Source: Desulfobacteraceae bacterium
GTDB lineage: Bacteria; Desulfobacterota; Desulfobacteria; Desulfobacterales; Desulfobacteraceae
Direction of reading: 5' to 3'
NCBI GenBank assembly: GCA_016744295.1
Contig: JADGEQ010000004.1
Span: 155,912 to 219,911 of the forward strand
Length of the DNA: 64,000 nucleotides
The notes beneath the pieces were generated by a model. That model did no database searches. It worked only from the letters and a program-made list of their open reading frames with translations, and was not told the DNA's origin. Position 1 is the first letter of the stretch. Each line of letters starts with the position of its first letter. Both the position numbers and the translations under genes were made by a program. Positions 8,519-17,577 of the stretch are shown here, piece after piece.

Positions 8519-9835
8519 TCAGTACATGAGATTGGGTAAAAATAGGATAATTGAAGGAAATGTGATCAGAATGATAATCCCCACAATGATGGCGATGAGA
8601 AAAGGAAAAATGCCCTTGAATATTTTTTCCAGGGGGATCTCTTCTTTTAAAACATTTTTAGCCACCCCGTAAACCACATAAACATTTATGCCAACCGGGG
8701 GAGTGATAACCCCCATTTCCGTGACCATGACAATGATGATTCCGAACCATATGGGATCAAATCCCAGTTCCATGACCACTGGGAAAAAAATGGGCACGGT
8801 CAGGGTGACAAAGGCCAGGGCATCCATGAAGCAGCCGCCTATGAAGTAGATCATTATGATCACGCCCATAACCAGAACCGGAGACATCTCAAGTCCTGCT
8901 ACCCAGCCGGCTATTTCAAAGGGGATTCGGGTCACTGCCAAAAATTTGCCAAAGATTACGGCACCTGCAATGAGCATGAGCACCATGCAGGATGTTCTCA
9001 GAGTTTCCATAAGGGATTTGACAAAGCCCTGCCAGGTGATCTGCCGCCTGATAAGGGCGATGCTCAGTATGCCAAAGGCACCGATGGCTGCGGCTTCAGT
9101 GGGGGTGAAAAGCCCGATGAAAATTCCGCCGATGACCAGGATGAAAACAATGAGGGTTTCCCCAAGACCCAAAAGGGCCTTGAGCTTTTCCTGCCAGGAA
9201 AAGCGTTCTCCTGGAGGGCCTTGTTCCGGGGAGATCCGGCATCGGATATAGATGCAGATGATAAAGAGCAGGGTTACCAGAAGGGCGGGGAAAATTCCTG
9301 CCACAAACAGGGCGCCAATGGATTGTTCGGTGAGGATCCCGTAAATGATCAGAACAACGGAGGGGGGCATGATCATGCCGATACCGCCACCCGAGGCCAC
9401 TGATCCTGTGGCAAGCTCGTCATCATAATTGTATCGTTTCATTTCAGGCAGGCCCACTGTGGCCATGGTAGCTGCCGTGGCAGGACTGGATCCGCACACC
9501 GCACCAAAGGCGGTGCAGGCGGAGACCGTTGCCATGGCAAGGCCGCCCCTTACATTGCCCATGAATTTGTAGCCGGCTTCATAGAGTCGTTTGCTGATGC
9601 CGGAGTTGAACCCCAGCTGGCCCATGAGGATAAACAAGGGAATAGTCGTCAAATCATAGGAGTCAAAGGTTTCATAGACGTTTCTGGACAACAGGACAAG
9701 TCCGGCATCTGTGCTGATCATGCAGGAGAATCCCACAAATCCCACCGAGGCCATGACAAATGCCACAGGCATCCGTGTAAAGAACATGAGAATCATAATG
9801 ATAATGCCGGTGATGCCAATAAAAGTCGGGCTCAT
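8519..9835 (-). CDS. dctM: TRAP transporter large permease, DctM type
   Basis: The large membrane subunit (438 residues, about 12 helices) of a tripartite ATP-independent periplasmic transporter, which takes up carboxylates or similar small acids using an ion gradient. The sequence is hydrophobic throughout and carries typical DctM features: 'RMPVAFVMA' near the start, 'GSSPATAATMATVG' and 'SGGGIGMIMPPS' in the middle, and 'VTEMGVITPPVGINVYV' near the end. It overlaps dctQ by four bases. Substrate cannot be read from sequence. Confidence 0.93.
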   Translation of the reverse strand: MSPTFIGITGIIIMILMFFTRMPVAFVMASVGFVGFSCMISTDAGLVLLSRNVYETFDSYDLTTIPLFILMGQLGFNSGISKRLYEAGYKFMGNVRGGLAMATVSACTAFGAVCGSSPATAATMATVGLPEMKRYNYDDELATGSVASGGGIGMIMPPSVVLIIYGILTEQSIGALFVAGIFPALLVTLLFIICIYIRCRISPEQGPPGERFSWQEKLKALLGLGETLIVFILVIGGIFIGLFTPTEAAAIGAFGILSIALIRRQITWQGFVKSLMETLRTSCMVLMLIAGAVIFGKFLAVTRIPFEIAGWVAGLEMSPVLVMGVIIMIYFIGGCFMDALAFVTLTVPIFFPVVMELGFDPIWFGIIIVMVTEMGVITPPVGINVYVVYGVAKNVLKEEIPLEKIFKGIFPFLIAIIVGIIILITFPSIILFLPNLMY

Positions 9836-10326
9836 TTTGTTTTCAACTCTCTTAATTGCTTAATATTGCCAAGGATCGTCTCCAGAATCGTCACAGAGAA
9901 AACCAACATGCCGAATGCGAGCAGGTATACGATGTAGTAAATGGGAAATTCCAGGTTCATGGAAACTTCACCTGTTTCATGGATGTCCTTGGCATAGAGA
10001 AACATCTGCCAGGTGATCAGGCTGAAAAGGATCAGGCTCAAGCTTTTGGTGAAAATGTCGAACCCGATTTGGGCTTTCTTTGACAATAGCCGGACCAGTA
10101 TTTCCACCCCCACATGGCCGTCTACTTTATGGGTATAGGGCAGGGCTGCTGCCACCACAATGGTTGCCAGAAAACCCACCAATTCCACTGAACCGAATAT
10201 GGGGTGTTTGAAAAAACGACCGATGACATCCACAACGGTTAAGAGCATCATGCTGGTCAGTGCAATTGCACCGATTATTTTTAGAAAATCTGAAAATTTG
10301 TCCAGGGCCGTAAAAATCATTTTCAT
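9832..10326 (-). CDS. dctQ: TRAP transporter small permease, DctQ type
   Basis: The small membrane subunit of the same TRAP transporter: 164 residues with four predicted helices, the usual size. The pattern 'RFFKHPIFGSVELVGFL' followed by 'ALPYTHKVDGHVGVE' is typical of DctQ. It lies between dctP and dctM, is separated from dctP by a 12-bp-stem hairpin, and overlaps dctM by four bases. Confidence 0.9.
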   Translation of the reverse strand: MKMIFTALDKFSDFLKIIGAIALTSMMLLTVVDVIGRFFKHPIFGSVELVGFLATIVVAAALPYTHKVDGHVGVEILVRLLSKKAQIGFDIFTKSLSLILFSLITWQMFLYAKDIHETGEVSMNLEFPIYYIVYLLAFGMLVFSVTILETILGNIKQLRELKTK

Positions 10327-10364
10327 GGGAAATCCTGATTCATCTTTTTTTGAATGCCAATTGT

Positions 10365-10405
10365 CTTGCCCAGATCACGACCGGCCTGGCCTGGATCTGG
10401 GCAAG
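10365..10405 (-). promoter_or_regulatory. Intercistronic hairpin between dctP and dctQ
   Basis: Perfect 12-base arms CTTGCCCAGATC (10365-10376) and GATCTGGGCAAG (10394-10405). No T run follows in the transcribed direction, so it more likely stabilises the dctP mRNA or attenuates dctQM than terminates fully. That would give more binding protein than permease. Confidence 0.65.
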
Positions 10406-10427
10406 GGGTTAAACCATATTGATTGGT

Positions 10428-11423
10428 TTACATACTTGTTTTGATGAACGCTACAACTGCTTTTCCATCAACGCCTTTTGCCGAGGCTTTTTCTATGTAC
10501 CCATCAATAACCGGTACAACGGCAGCTTCCCATTTTTTTGATTCTGTATCGGAAAGGGGGACCACTTTGCCGCCTTTGGATAAAAAGAACTCCATACCAA
10601 GTTTATCGGCTTCATCCCAGGCTAGCCCATGTTTTACTGACCATTCGTCATTGATCGCTTTGATAATTTTTTGCTGTTCAGGTGTGAGGGCTGCCCATTT
10701 TTTCTTGTTCATGAATACGGCAAAGGTGGTGGTATAGGCAGTGGAAAAGTTCTGGGTCATATAGTGAACCACTTCACCCAGTTTCCATCCCTTGTTGGCT
10801 TCAATGGGATGGGAGGAACCGTCAACAACTCCCTTTTGGAGCATCTGGTAGCATTCTCTCATTGATTTACCCACCGGGGATGCGCCCAGGGCTGCCTGGA
10901 CCAGACCACTGGTGCCGGTACCTCTTAGTTTAAGGCCTTTGACATCGGCCAGTGATTTTACTTGTTTGTCCCGGGTATGGATCAATCCGGGACCATGGGC
11001 ATGGACAAACATCATGGCGGTATCATTAAATTCCTTGGGCTCAAATTTGTTTAATACTGCGTTGGCAACGGCAGTTGCCTGGACCCCACTGGTATAACCC
11101 ATGGGAAGGTCAATGGCAGAGGCAACCGGAAACCGTCCCCTTGAATAGGCCAGCACTGTCATGCCGATATCTGCAATTCCCTGTACAACACCGTCATAGG
11201 TTTGGGGGGCCTTGGTCAACGTGCCAGCCGGGAAATAATTGATGGTAATTTCTCCCTTGGTTCTTTTCTCTACTTCCTTGCACCAGCTTTCAGCCAATTG
11301 ACTTTGAATGTGGGTGGGTGGGAAAAAGTTTGCATAGGTGAGTTTGGTCTTTGCCGATGCAGTGACAGTAAACAATGAGCAAATAAAAAAAACTACAACA
11401 GCCGGAATGGTTATCCTCTTCAT
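10428..11423 (-). CDS. dctP: TRAP transporter periplasmic substrate-binding protein, DctP type
   Basis: The periplasmic solute receptor of the TRAP system (331 residues). A signal peptide with cleavage after 'TASA' (about residue 24) precedes the mature 'KTKLTYANFFPPTHIQ' start that is common in the DctP family. The substrate-clamp region 'LRGTGTSGLVQAALGASPV' carries the usual Arg that pairs with a carboxylate. The start has AGGAGG nine bases upstream. First gene of the operon; its promoter lies in the 11424-12021 region, which holds repeated operator-like sites. A carboxylate substrate is a family-based inference. Confidence 0.92.
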   Translation of the reverse strand: MKRITIPAVVVFFICSLFTVTASAKTKLTYANFFPPTHIQSQLAESWCKEVEKRTKGEITINYFPAGTLTKAPQTYDGVVQGIADIGMTVLAYSRGRFPVASAIDLPMGYTSGVQATAVANAVLNKFEPKEFNDTAMMFVHAHGPGLIHTRDKQVKSLADVKGLKLRGTGTSGLVQAALGASPVGKSMRECYQMLQKGVVDGSSHPIEANKGWKLGEVVHYMTQNFSTAYTTTFAVFMNKKKWAALTPEQQKIIKAINDEWSVKHGLAWDEADKLGMEFFLSKGGKVVPLSDTESKKWEAAVVPVIDGYIEKASAKGVDGKAVVAFIKTSM

Positions 11424-11551
11424 TTTGTTGACCTCCTAAAAAAGTTTGTAATGGGGCCAAAATTTACGTGGACCCAGATTGTAGGAAATGGGGCTGAATG
11501 GCGTTGCGTTGGGCGTTCACCTCCTTGAATTAAAAGCGTAAATTAATAGTG

Positions 11552-11592
11552 CTATAATGTAACTATATGTCAGCTATATTAAATAACTATAT
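11552..11592. promoter_or_regulatory. Helically phased CTATAA/CTATAT repeat array A
   Basis: CTATAA at 11552 and CTATAT at 11563, 11574 and 11587: spacings 11, 11 and 13 bp, about one helical turn, so all sites face the same side of the DNA. It lies about 130 bp upstream of dctP. A related array is at 11733. Confidence 0.5.
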
Positions 11593-11656
11593 TTAAAAGG
11601 AAGAAACCCTGTCAAGGGAAAAGTTGGGTTTGAAAAAGAAAAGTGTTTTAAAGAAA

Positions 11657-11670
11657 GTTGACATATCAAC
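11657..11670. promoter_or_regulatory. Operator-like dyad GTTGACATATCAAC
   Basis: A 14-base near-palindrome with TTGA and TCAA half-sites. Its exact reverse complement occurs at 11833-11846. It is about 235 bp upstream of the dctP start. Confidence 0.55.
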
Positions 11671-11732
11671 TATGCTTTTAAAACAAAGGGTTATGCCGGA
11701 TTTGACACAGGGAAATAGAGGTTGAATTGCAA

Positions 11733-11760
11733 CTATAATATGGCTGTATGTTAGCTATTA
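11733..11760. promoter_or_regulatory. Helically phased repeat array B
   Basis: CTATAA at 11733, CTGTAT at 11744 and CTATTA at 11755, again with 11-bp spacing. It matches array A, 181 bp away, position for position apart from a few changes. Confidence 0.45.
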
Positions 11761-11832
11761 TAAAATTTTGAGTTTTGGGCTTTTTTGCACGGAGAAAGGA
11801 ATGTGTATGAAAATATCGCGAACCACTCGATG

Positions 11833-11846
11833 GTTGATATGTCAAC
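11833..11846. promoter_or_regulatory. Operator-like dyad GTTGATATGTCAAC
   Basis: Exact reverse complement of the 11657-11670 site, 176 bp further upstream of dctP. The rest of the 11424-12021 stretch is AT-rich and I see no gene in it. Confidence 0.55.
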
Positions 11847-12021
11847 TAATAAATATTTAAAGTTAGGCAATAACTATCTATTTTTTTATTTGTTTTTTAG
11901 GTTTGGGAGTGGATAAAAAACTCATTTTAGATGATCTGCTATACTAAACTTTGGCATGCTTTCGTATCAATTTTTCAGTTGATTTCATTAAATTGCTCAT
12001 AAAGGATATCCCTGGGAGGGA

Positions 12022-12777
12022 TCAGATTTGGATATAAATATACCCGCCCCGACCATAGCCAAAATGTTTAAACACGTGATTGTAGTGGGTGGAGATACCT
12101 TTGTAAAAGGTCTTAAATGGAATTTGGTAGGGAAGGTGCTGGGATGGGTCCACATCCAGAAGGGTGACCTTTCGGGTGTCTATATTAAATCCACCCACCG
12201 GGGATATATGGGGGATATTCAATTCCCGGACAAAGCAGCCCTGGTCAAAGTGGGCAATGATCAAACAATCCCCCCGACTTTCAAATTGTTCAAGACGCGA
12301 CAAAAGGGTCTGTTGAATGTGGGAGGAGTGGATTCCCTGTGCCTGGACAATTTCAAGCAGGTGATAATGGATGTTATAGGCCTCCAGACTGGTTTTTACC
12401 ACCTGTCCGAGTACTTCCAGGGGAAGCCCCCGGCGCCCTTTATAGCCGTTGTCTCCCATCCGCTCTTTCCAGTGGGCCGTTCTGACCTTCTCAAGGATTT
12501 CCTGTTGGGTGATGGGGAGGTGATTCGGGGCATTGGTCTTTTCAAGAATGGCATTTACCACACAGACCACCGAAGCAACAGAACAGGAGGATTCGTGGAA
12601 TTGTTTGACATGGTGGCGGAACAGGGCATCTTTTAATGGATTTCCACTTTCTATAACAGGGGGGGCTACAGGTTCAGCCCGATCCTTCCCAAAGGTTCCG
12701 GTGCGGGTTATTTTATGGGAAAAATATCTTAGATAAAGATAGCTGCGCATGATATATTTTAATACAAGCATTTCCAT
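12022..12777 (-). CDS. Phytochelatin synthase-like cysteine peptidase
   Basis: A 251-residue papain-fold protein of the phytochelatin synthase family. In plants these enzymes polymerise glutathione into metal-binding phytochelatins; bacterial members more often only hydrolyse glutathione or its conjugates. The catalytic triad is visible: Cys65 in 'HESSCSVAS', His190 in 'HISPVGGFN' and Asp208 in 'VTLLDVDPS'. The 'PVGGF' and 'LDV' spacing matches the family closely. An N-terminal hydrophobic/basic stretch of about 30 residues is unusual and could be a membrane anchor. An in-frame ATG two codons in (12771) has the better-spaced GGTGAG ribosome site. It lies 100 bp after a DUF1285-like gene on the same strand, possibly co-transcribed. 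Confidence 0.75.
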   Translation of the reverse strand: MEMLVLKYIMRSYLYLRYFSHKITRTGTFGKDRAEPVAPPVIESGNPLKDALFRHHVKQFHESSCSVASVVCVVNAILEKTNAPNHLPITQQEILEKVRTAHWKERMGDNGYKGRRGLPLEVLGQVVKTSLEAYNIHYHLLEIVQAQGIHSSHIQQTLLSRLEQFESRGDCLIIAHFDQGCFVRELNIPHISPVGGFNIDTRKVTLLDVDPSQHLPYQIPFKTFYKGISTHYNHVFKHFGYGRGGYIYIQI

Positions 12778-12877
12778 TACTCACCCGTTTCATTCCGGTT
12801 CTTTGATTATTCAACTATCAATATGGTATTCTTCAATATCGGTTCCATTTTTTTTTTGTCAATGGAAGGGAGTTCCT

Positions 12878-13363
12878 TTATCTTTCCGGAATGGGGTGGG
12901 GGGTATGGTTCACCAAAAGGCAAAATTTGCCGTCCACTTCTTCCATGTGTCTGGATAATTTGACAAGGGCATGCTGGGAAAATTTAATGCAGTGTTCTTG
13001 GGTCTGAAGATAAAGAGAATCATTCCTGGTAAACAATTGTTCCGGATATAGATTCATGCTGGCTGAGGTGTTCAGGGTAAGTACAACGGTATCATCAAGA
13101 AAGACATTCACCACAAACAAAGCCGTGTCCTCATGGGGAAAATATACCTTTTCCTCCGCCCCATCGGTTATCTGGGAAAGATGGTATCCCCGGTGATCCT
13201 TTTGGATGGACCGATTAAAATGCCGGATAATTTTCGGGTGCTCAAATTTTCCGTGCTCATTGTGCCAGTTACCGTTTTTGTCCATCCAGAACACGGCCTC
13301 TTCTTTGGGAACGATGATGGTTTTTTTTTCTGATGCCATTGCGGGAATCCTTTTTTTATCCAT
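12878..13363 (-). CDS. DUF1285-like protein of unknown function
   Basis: A 161-residue soluble protein without signal peptide or membrane helix. The 'MDKNGNWHNEHGKFEHPKI' segment followed by 'YHLSQITDGAEEKVYFPHED' resembles the DUF1285 pattern of an aromatic/Asp/Gly start and a beta-rich body, but I cannot be sure of the family. Many of its residues are charged and it has a run of alternating hydrophobics typical of beta sheet. No catalytic motif is apparent. It precedes the phytochelatin-synthase-like gene on the same strand. Confidence 0.6.
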   Translation of the reverse strand: MDKKRIPAMASEKKTIIVPKEEAVFWMDKNGNWHNEHGKFEHPKIIRHFNRSIQKDHRGYHLSQITDGAEEKVYFPHEDTALFVVNVFLDDTVVLTLNTSASMNLYPEQLFTRNDSLYLQTQEHCIKFSQHALVKLSRHMEEVDGKFCLLVNHTPHPIPER

Positions 13364-13488
13364 AGGTTTTGAGCAACCATTTGTTTAATTATCCCAAAAT
13401 CAGTTCCATGACAACAGGTAAATCTTGTACCGGGTCGGGTATTGACATGATTCAGGAAATATCGCATTTTTGATCTGAGGAGAAACGC

Positions 13489-14259
13489 ATGAGACAAGAC
13501 AAGGCGCAATTAACAATGATGACCATGAATATCAGGTTTGGTCTTGCCCGGGACGGTGAAAACGGATGGCAGCATCGAAAGTTTCTGGTGGATAAGCTTA
13601 TTAAAAAATATCCCGGGGATTTTTTTTGCTTCCAGGAGGTGAATCATTTCCAGGCAGATTTTTTGGTCCGGGCGTTGCCTGGATACAGGGTTTTGGGGCA
13701 GCACAATAAACGTATTGACTGGTGGCAGAGCAATCTGATTCTTTCTCACCCGTCATGGAATTGCCTTGAGCAAAAACATTATTTTTTGAGTGATACCCCC
13801 ACTGTGACTTCTAAACTTTCGGGTTCCAAATGGCCCCGGCAATGTGTGATCGGTTTGTTTCGACGAGAGAAAGATCAGATCCTGGTGGTGAATACCCATT
13901 TTGATTTTGCCCCTGGTGTCCAGGAAAAAAGTGCCAAATTGGTCATGGGTTTTTTGTCGGAATTTCCCCCCCTGCCCATTGTCATCATGGGAGATTTTAA
14001 TTCCAACCCCGGTTCCCTGGCCCACGTTTTGTTCAAAACCCAGGGGTTTGAAGGGGCGTTTGATGATGAAATCACCACCACCTTCCATGGATTTGAGGGA
14101 ACAGACACGGGGAAATATATTGACTGGATTCTCTACCAGGGAGGACTGACACCCGCTTTTTGCCAGGTGGTAACCGATTCTTTTACAAATCGGTTTCCTT
14201 CGGATCATTATCCTGTCCGGGCCGTGTTTGACTGGGCTGATGCAAGGGCAGCCTTATGA
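13489..14259 (+). CDS. Endonuclease/exonuclease/phosphatase (EEP) family hydrolase
   Basis: A 256-residue metal-dependent phosphodiesterase-fold enzyme of the group that includes DNase I, AP endonucleases and sphingomyelinases. Conserved elements are present in order: 'MNIRFG' near the N-terminus, metal-ligand Glu in 'CFQEVN', 'NTHFD', the 'GDFNSNPGS' motif, and the final catalytic 'SDHYPV'. No signal peptide is seen, so it is probably cytoplasmic. GAGGAG precedes the ATG. Its last 77 bases overlap, convergently, the 3' end of the kinase gene on the other strand. The natural substrate is unknown. Confidence 0.85.
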   Translation: MRQDKAQLTMMTMNIRFGLARDGENGWQHRKFLVDKLIKKYPGDFFCFQEVNHFQADFLVRALPGYRVLGQHNKRIDWWQSNLILSHPSWNCLEQKHYFLSDTPTVTSKLSGSKWPRQCVIGLFRREKDQILVVNTHFDFAPGVQEKSAKLVMGFLSEFPPLPIVIMGDFNSNPGSLAHVLFKTQGFEGAFDDEITTTFHGFEGTDTGKYIDWILYQGGLTPAFCQVVTDSFTNRFPSDHYPVRAVFDWADARAAL

Positions 14260-17227
14260 GAAAGCTTGTTCCTTTGCCGGGAAAGGATTCAACCGTGATA
14301 TTCCCTTTATGGTTTTTCTTCACGATGAAATAGGATATATACAATCCAAGCCCGGTGCCGATCCCAACGGATTTGGTTGTGAAAAATGGTTCAAAAATCC
14401 TTGTTTTCGTATCATCGTCCATGCCCGGTCCATTATCCTGGATTTTGATCAGAACCGAATCAGAATCCAATTTTGTCTGAACAATAAAGCTGGGCGGGGT
14501 GTTTTCAGGATTTTCCATCATTGCATGGGCGCCATTTTTTAAAATATTGAAAAAAACCTGTTGGATTTTTCCCAAATCAAAGGACACATGGGGGAGATCG
14601 GAAGAATAGGACCGGAAAATTTTGATTTTTTTAAAATCAACCTGCTTATTAAAATCATAATCTTTTTCCATGATATTAATGGTATGATCCAGCGCTTTTG
14701 ATATGTCCTGCTTTGAATATGAACTATCACTTTTCCGGCTAAATGTCAGCATATTGGCAACAATATCAGCTGCTCGCCTGCTGGAATCCAATATGGCTGT
14801 CAGCATTTGGAAAATGCTGCGGTCTTTCAAATAGGCATGGAGCTTTTCCAGATCAATCCCTATTTGGTTTGCAGCCTGCTGGTTTTTTTCCATATCCGGT
14901 TTTGTTCGGTTTTGTATCACCTGGGCACATTGGATGATGCCGGCAAGGGGATTGTTTATTTCATGGGCCATGCCGGCGGCAAGGCTGCCGATGGACTGCA
15001 TCTTTTCAGTTTGAATCATCATCTCTTCCATCTTAACCCTGTCGGTGACATTATCAATTCGAATCACCGCACCCTCAATGGTTTTGCCGATAAGGGGGTA
15101 AACCGTTGCATCGTAAAATAATGGCTCATTATTCATGGGAATCTCAATCCTCTGTTCTGTTTTGATCTCTCCATTTTTCAGGGTTTGAAAAACAATTGAT
15201 TTTATTTTTTTAAGCAAAGGGAATACGTCAAAAACAAGCTGGTTCTCCACCAGTTCAAATTGTTCCCCGGTCAGTGTCCGGGCTTCGGTGTTCCACAGGG
15301 TAATCCTTGCCTGGGTATCCACACCAATAATGATGGAGGGCATGGAATTAATAATATTTGACAGCATACTCCTGAGGGAAATATTGGAATCTTCAATATT
15401 TAATTTTGATTTTTCAAGGGTGGATATAGCGGTCTCTGTACTGTCTGCCAAGGAGTTGAATGCATGACTCAGCGCACCTATCTCGTCGGAGGAATGAATA
15501 TCCAGGCGATATTTCATCTCTCCATTTTGAAAGCGGGAGATCCCTTTGATCATGCGGGTGATTTTTTGGGTGAGGGTGGATGCCATTAAAACGGCAATCA
15601 TGATGACAAGAATACTCATTGCAACGGTGTAAAACGTCAGCCGAGTTGCCGTTTGCCCCAGGGAGGTTAACATCACCTTCTGGTTTTCCAGACTTTGTTT
15701 CGCAATTGCACGGGTATATTGGGTTTCAATTTTTTTGATACGCCTTGCCGTAATTTCTGCGGGCTTGTGAAATTCATTGACATTTGCACCTATGGTTACA
15801 AACCCGAATCCTCTGGGGGTTTTACCGTACTGGCCGGTATCATAGGGTATGGAAGCAGCAGTTGTCAGCTTATTTAATCCGCTCCAGTGAATTACAAAAG
15901 ATCCTGATCCCCCATATTGGGTAATATTGTTCCATCCATCGCATTGGGGAGCAAAATTTAGATATCTGCAGTCCAGGGCAACCAGTCCTTTTTGAGTCAG
16001 CTCCTTTGAAGGTTTTTTGGCAAGGGATTGATTTTCAAAGTTTGGCAGCCCATCTAAAAATTGACCAATGGGTTGATCCGTTTTTTTCCACTTTTCATAG
16101 AGGCTGTCTTCCAGCCAGGGCATGGCCGGATCTCCTGTATCAGGATCAACTCCCACAATAAAATAATCCCTGGGATGGGAAATATTGCGACCCTTGTAAT
16201 CCCACATGAAGGCATAGTTTCCAGAAGCTGCGTCTGAGATAGCGGAGTACCGTTCTTCTGTGGGAACAATATGATCGGTGAACTCCATAATATGGGTATG
16301 ATCCAGAGCCAGGGTTATGTATCCTTTGATGATGCCGTTTTCAACCACTGGTGTCGCCCACCGGACAATGCCCTGGAATTTTTTGCCCACAGGGTTTTCC
16401 TTGCCCGCATACCCTGACTGTTCAGGATTGAACCCACTGTCCATTTGACTGGCTCTTGTCTTTGTATAGGGGCCAATCATTTGGGTTTTAACATAGGCTC
16501 CAATCACTTCAGAAACATATATTTCACCCGCTTTTAATTTTTTTAATTCTTTAAAATAGGTTTCTGCCCGGCAAAAGGTTTGGTCTTTTTGTGAAATATC
16601 TCTAAGCTTATTGGAAAGCTTGCCGGAAGAGGTGGCTTTTATCCGTTCTTTTCCGTTGGTATCCACAAAGGTCATTTCCAGATACAAAGGGATCTCTTTT
16701 TGAGTTCCGATCTGTTCTTGACCCCTGTAGTGAAAATCAAGTTCATTGTCTGGGTTTCCTGCTAGTACCGAATGATTTGAAGCCGGCTGTTTCGTTGCCG
16801 GCTTCCAGGCATCCCCGGTTTCATTTATTACCCAGGGATCATGGAGAATAATGCTTCGTTTTTGGGTGTTTAAAAAGGTTTTATATGTGTTTGTGTCGTG
16901 TGGCAGCAAGGCTGCCAGCCGGATGTCCCCGTCCCGGCCTTTCAGGAAGGCGGCCACCCTGAGAGCTGTATCGGTTGTCAGCCGTTCAATTGCCTCCCTG
17001 GATTTGATATCAAGGGCACGGATGGAGCTTGAGGTGGCAAGATTGGCAACCTGTTTGGTGGTCTGGGTGCTGGTGTCAGCCATTCGATTGATATGGCTTT
17101 CCAATGTAATGGCCAGGGTTGAAATTTCATTCCATGCAAACCATGCCAGGACGACCAGGGGAATCACTTTGATCAGGACAAAGATTCCGATAAGCTTATC
17201 CCTGATACTTGCTTTATATCCAGTCAA
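14183..17227 (-). CDS. Large sensor histidine kinase with extracytoplasmic sensor, HAMP and PAS
   Basis: A 1014-residue membrane sensor kinase. A first helix (about 13-35) is followed by a roughly 490-residue periplasmic sensor region that looks like a double Cache domain with an insertion. Then come a second helix (about 530-552), HAMP, a coiled coil, PAS (about 650-740), HisKA ('[14 protein letters not shown]', His near 757) with an inserted helical segment, and HATPase ('DNGPGMDDD', 'FEPFFTTKS', 'GTGLGLYIS'). Translation starts at TTG (17227), with GGAG upstream; no in-frame ATG competes. No response regulator gene is adjacent, so the partner is elsewhere. The C-terminal tail after 'FLIRLPL' overlaps the EEP gene on the opposite strand. 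Confidence 0.88.
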   Translation of the reverse strand: MTGYKASIRDKLIGIFVLIKVIPLVVLAWFAWNEISTLAITLESHINRMADTSTQTTKQVANLATSSSIRALDIKSREAIERLTTDTALRVAAFLKGRDGDIRLAALLPHDTNTYKTFLNTQKRSIILHDPWVINETGDAWKPATKQPASNHSVLAGNPDNELDFHYRGQEQIGTQKEIPLYLEMTFVDTNGKERIKATSSGKLSNKLRDISQKDQTFCRAETYFKELKKLKAGEIYVSEVIGAYVKTQMIGPYTKTRASQMDSGFNPEQSGYAGKENPVGKKFQGIVRWATPVVENGIIKGYITLALDHTHIMEFTDHIVPTEERYSAISDAASGNYAFMWDYKGRNISHPRDYFIVGVDPDTGDPAMPWLEDSLYEKWKKTDQPIGQFLDGLPNFENQSLAKKPSKELTQKGLVALDCRYLNFAPQCDGWNNITQYGGSGSFVIHWSGLNKLTTAASIPYDTGQYGKTPRGFGFVTIGANVNEFHKPAEITARRIKKIETQYTRAIAKQSLENQKVMLTSLGQTATRLTFYTVAMSILVIMIAVLMASTLTQKITRMIKGISRFQNGEMKYRLDIHSSDEIGALSHAFNSLADSTETAISTLEKSKLNIEDSNISLRSMLSNIINSMPSIIIGVDTQARITLWNTEARTLTGEQFELVENQLVFDVFPLLKKIKSIVFQTLKNGEIKTEQRIEIPMNNEPLFYDATVYPLIGKTIEGAVIRIDNVTDRVKMEEMMIQTEKMQSIGSLAAGMAHEINNPLAGIIQCAQVIQNRTKPDMEKNQQAANQIGIDLEKLHAYLKDRSIFQMLTAILDSSRRAADIVANMLTFSRKSDSSYSKQDISKALDHTINIMEKDYDFNKQVDFKKIKIFRSYSSDLPHVSFDLGKIQQVFFNILKNGAHAMMENPENTPPSFIVQTKLDSDSVLIKIQDNGPGMDDDTKTRIFEPFFTTKSVGIGTGLGLYISYFIVKKNHKGNITVESFPGKGTSFLIRLPLHQPSQTRPGQDNDPKETDL

Positions 17228-17577
17228 AAATGATCTCCATAAATCAAGTGCTCACACATTTATCCAGCCCTGTTAAAATGCGATAAAGCGTTTGTAAATT
17301 TTAGGACGCAATTTGTTTTGTAGATAAACCTATCATATCAATGTGTATCATCCTTGTAAAGCAAAAGCCCTTGGCCAAATATATTGGACAATTTGGATTT
17401 GGGTAAAAGGAACCATTTTACTTGTCCTAGGGAATCATTTATGCTGAAACCAAAATGGTCTCGGTCATAACCGTGTCGTGACTATTTTCTTATGGAAGAA
17501 AACTGACTGGAAAAGACTATTCTGAAAGGATCAAATGTTATCCAATCCGAAATCTGCCAATTGGCAGTACAGACTCC
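17228..17577. other. Divergent promoter region between the sensor kinase and hrpB
   Basis: A 350-bp gap that should carry promoters in both directions. It contains a short dyad CGGTcataACCG near 17460. No small gene with a credible ribosome site was found. Confidence 0.4.
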
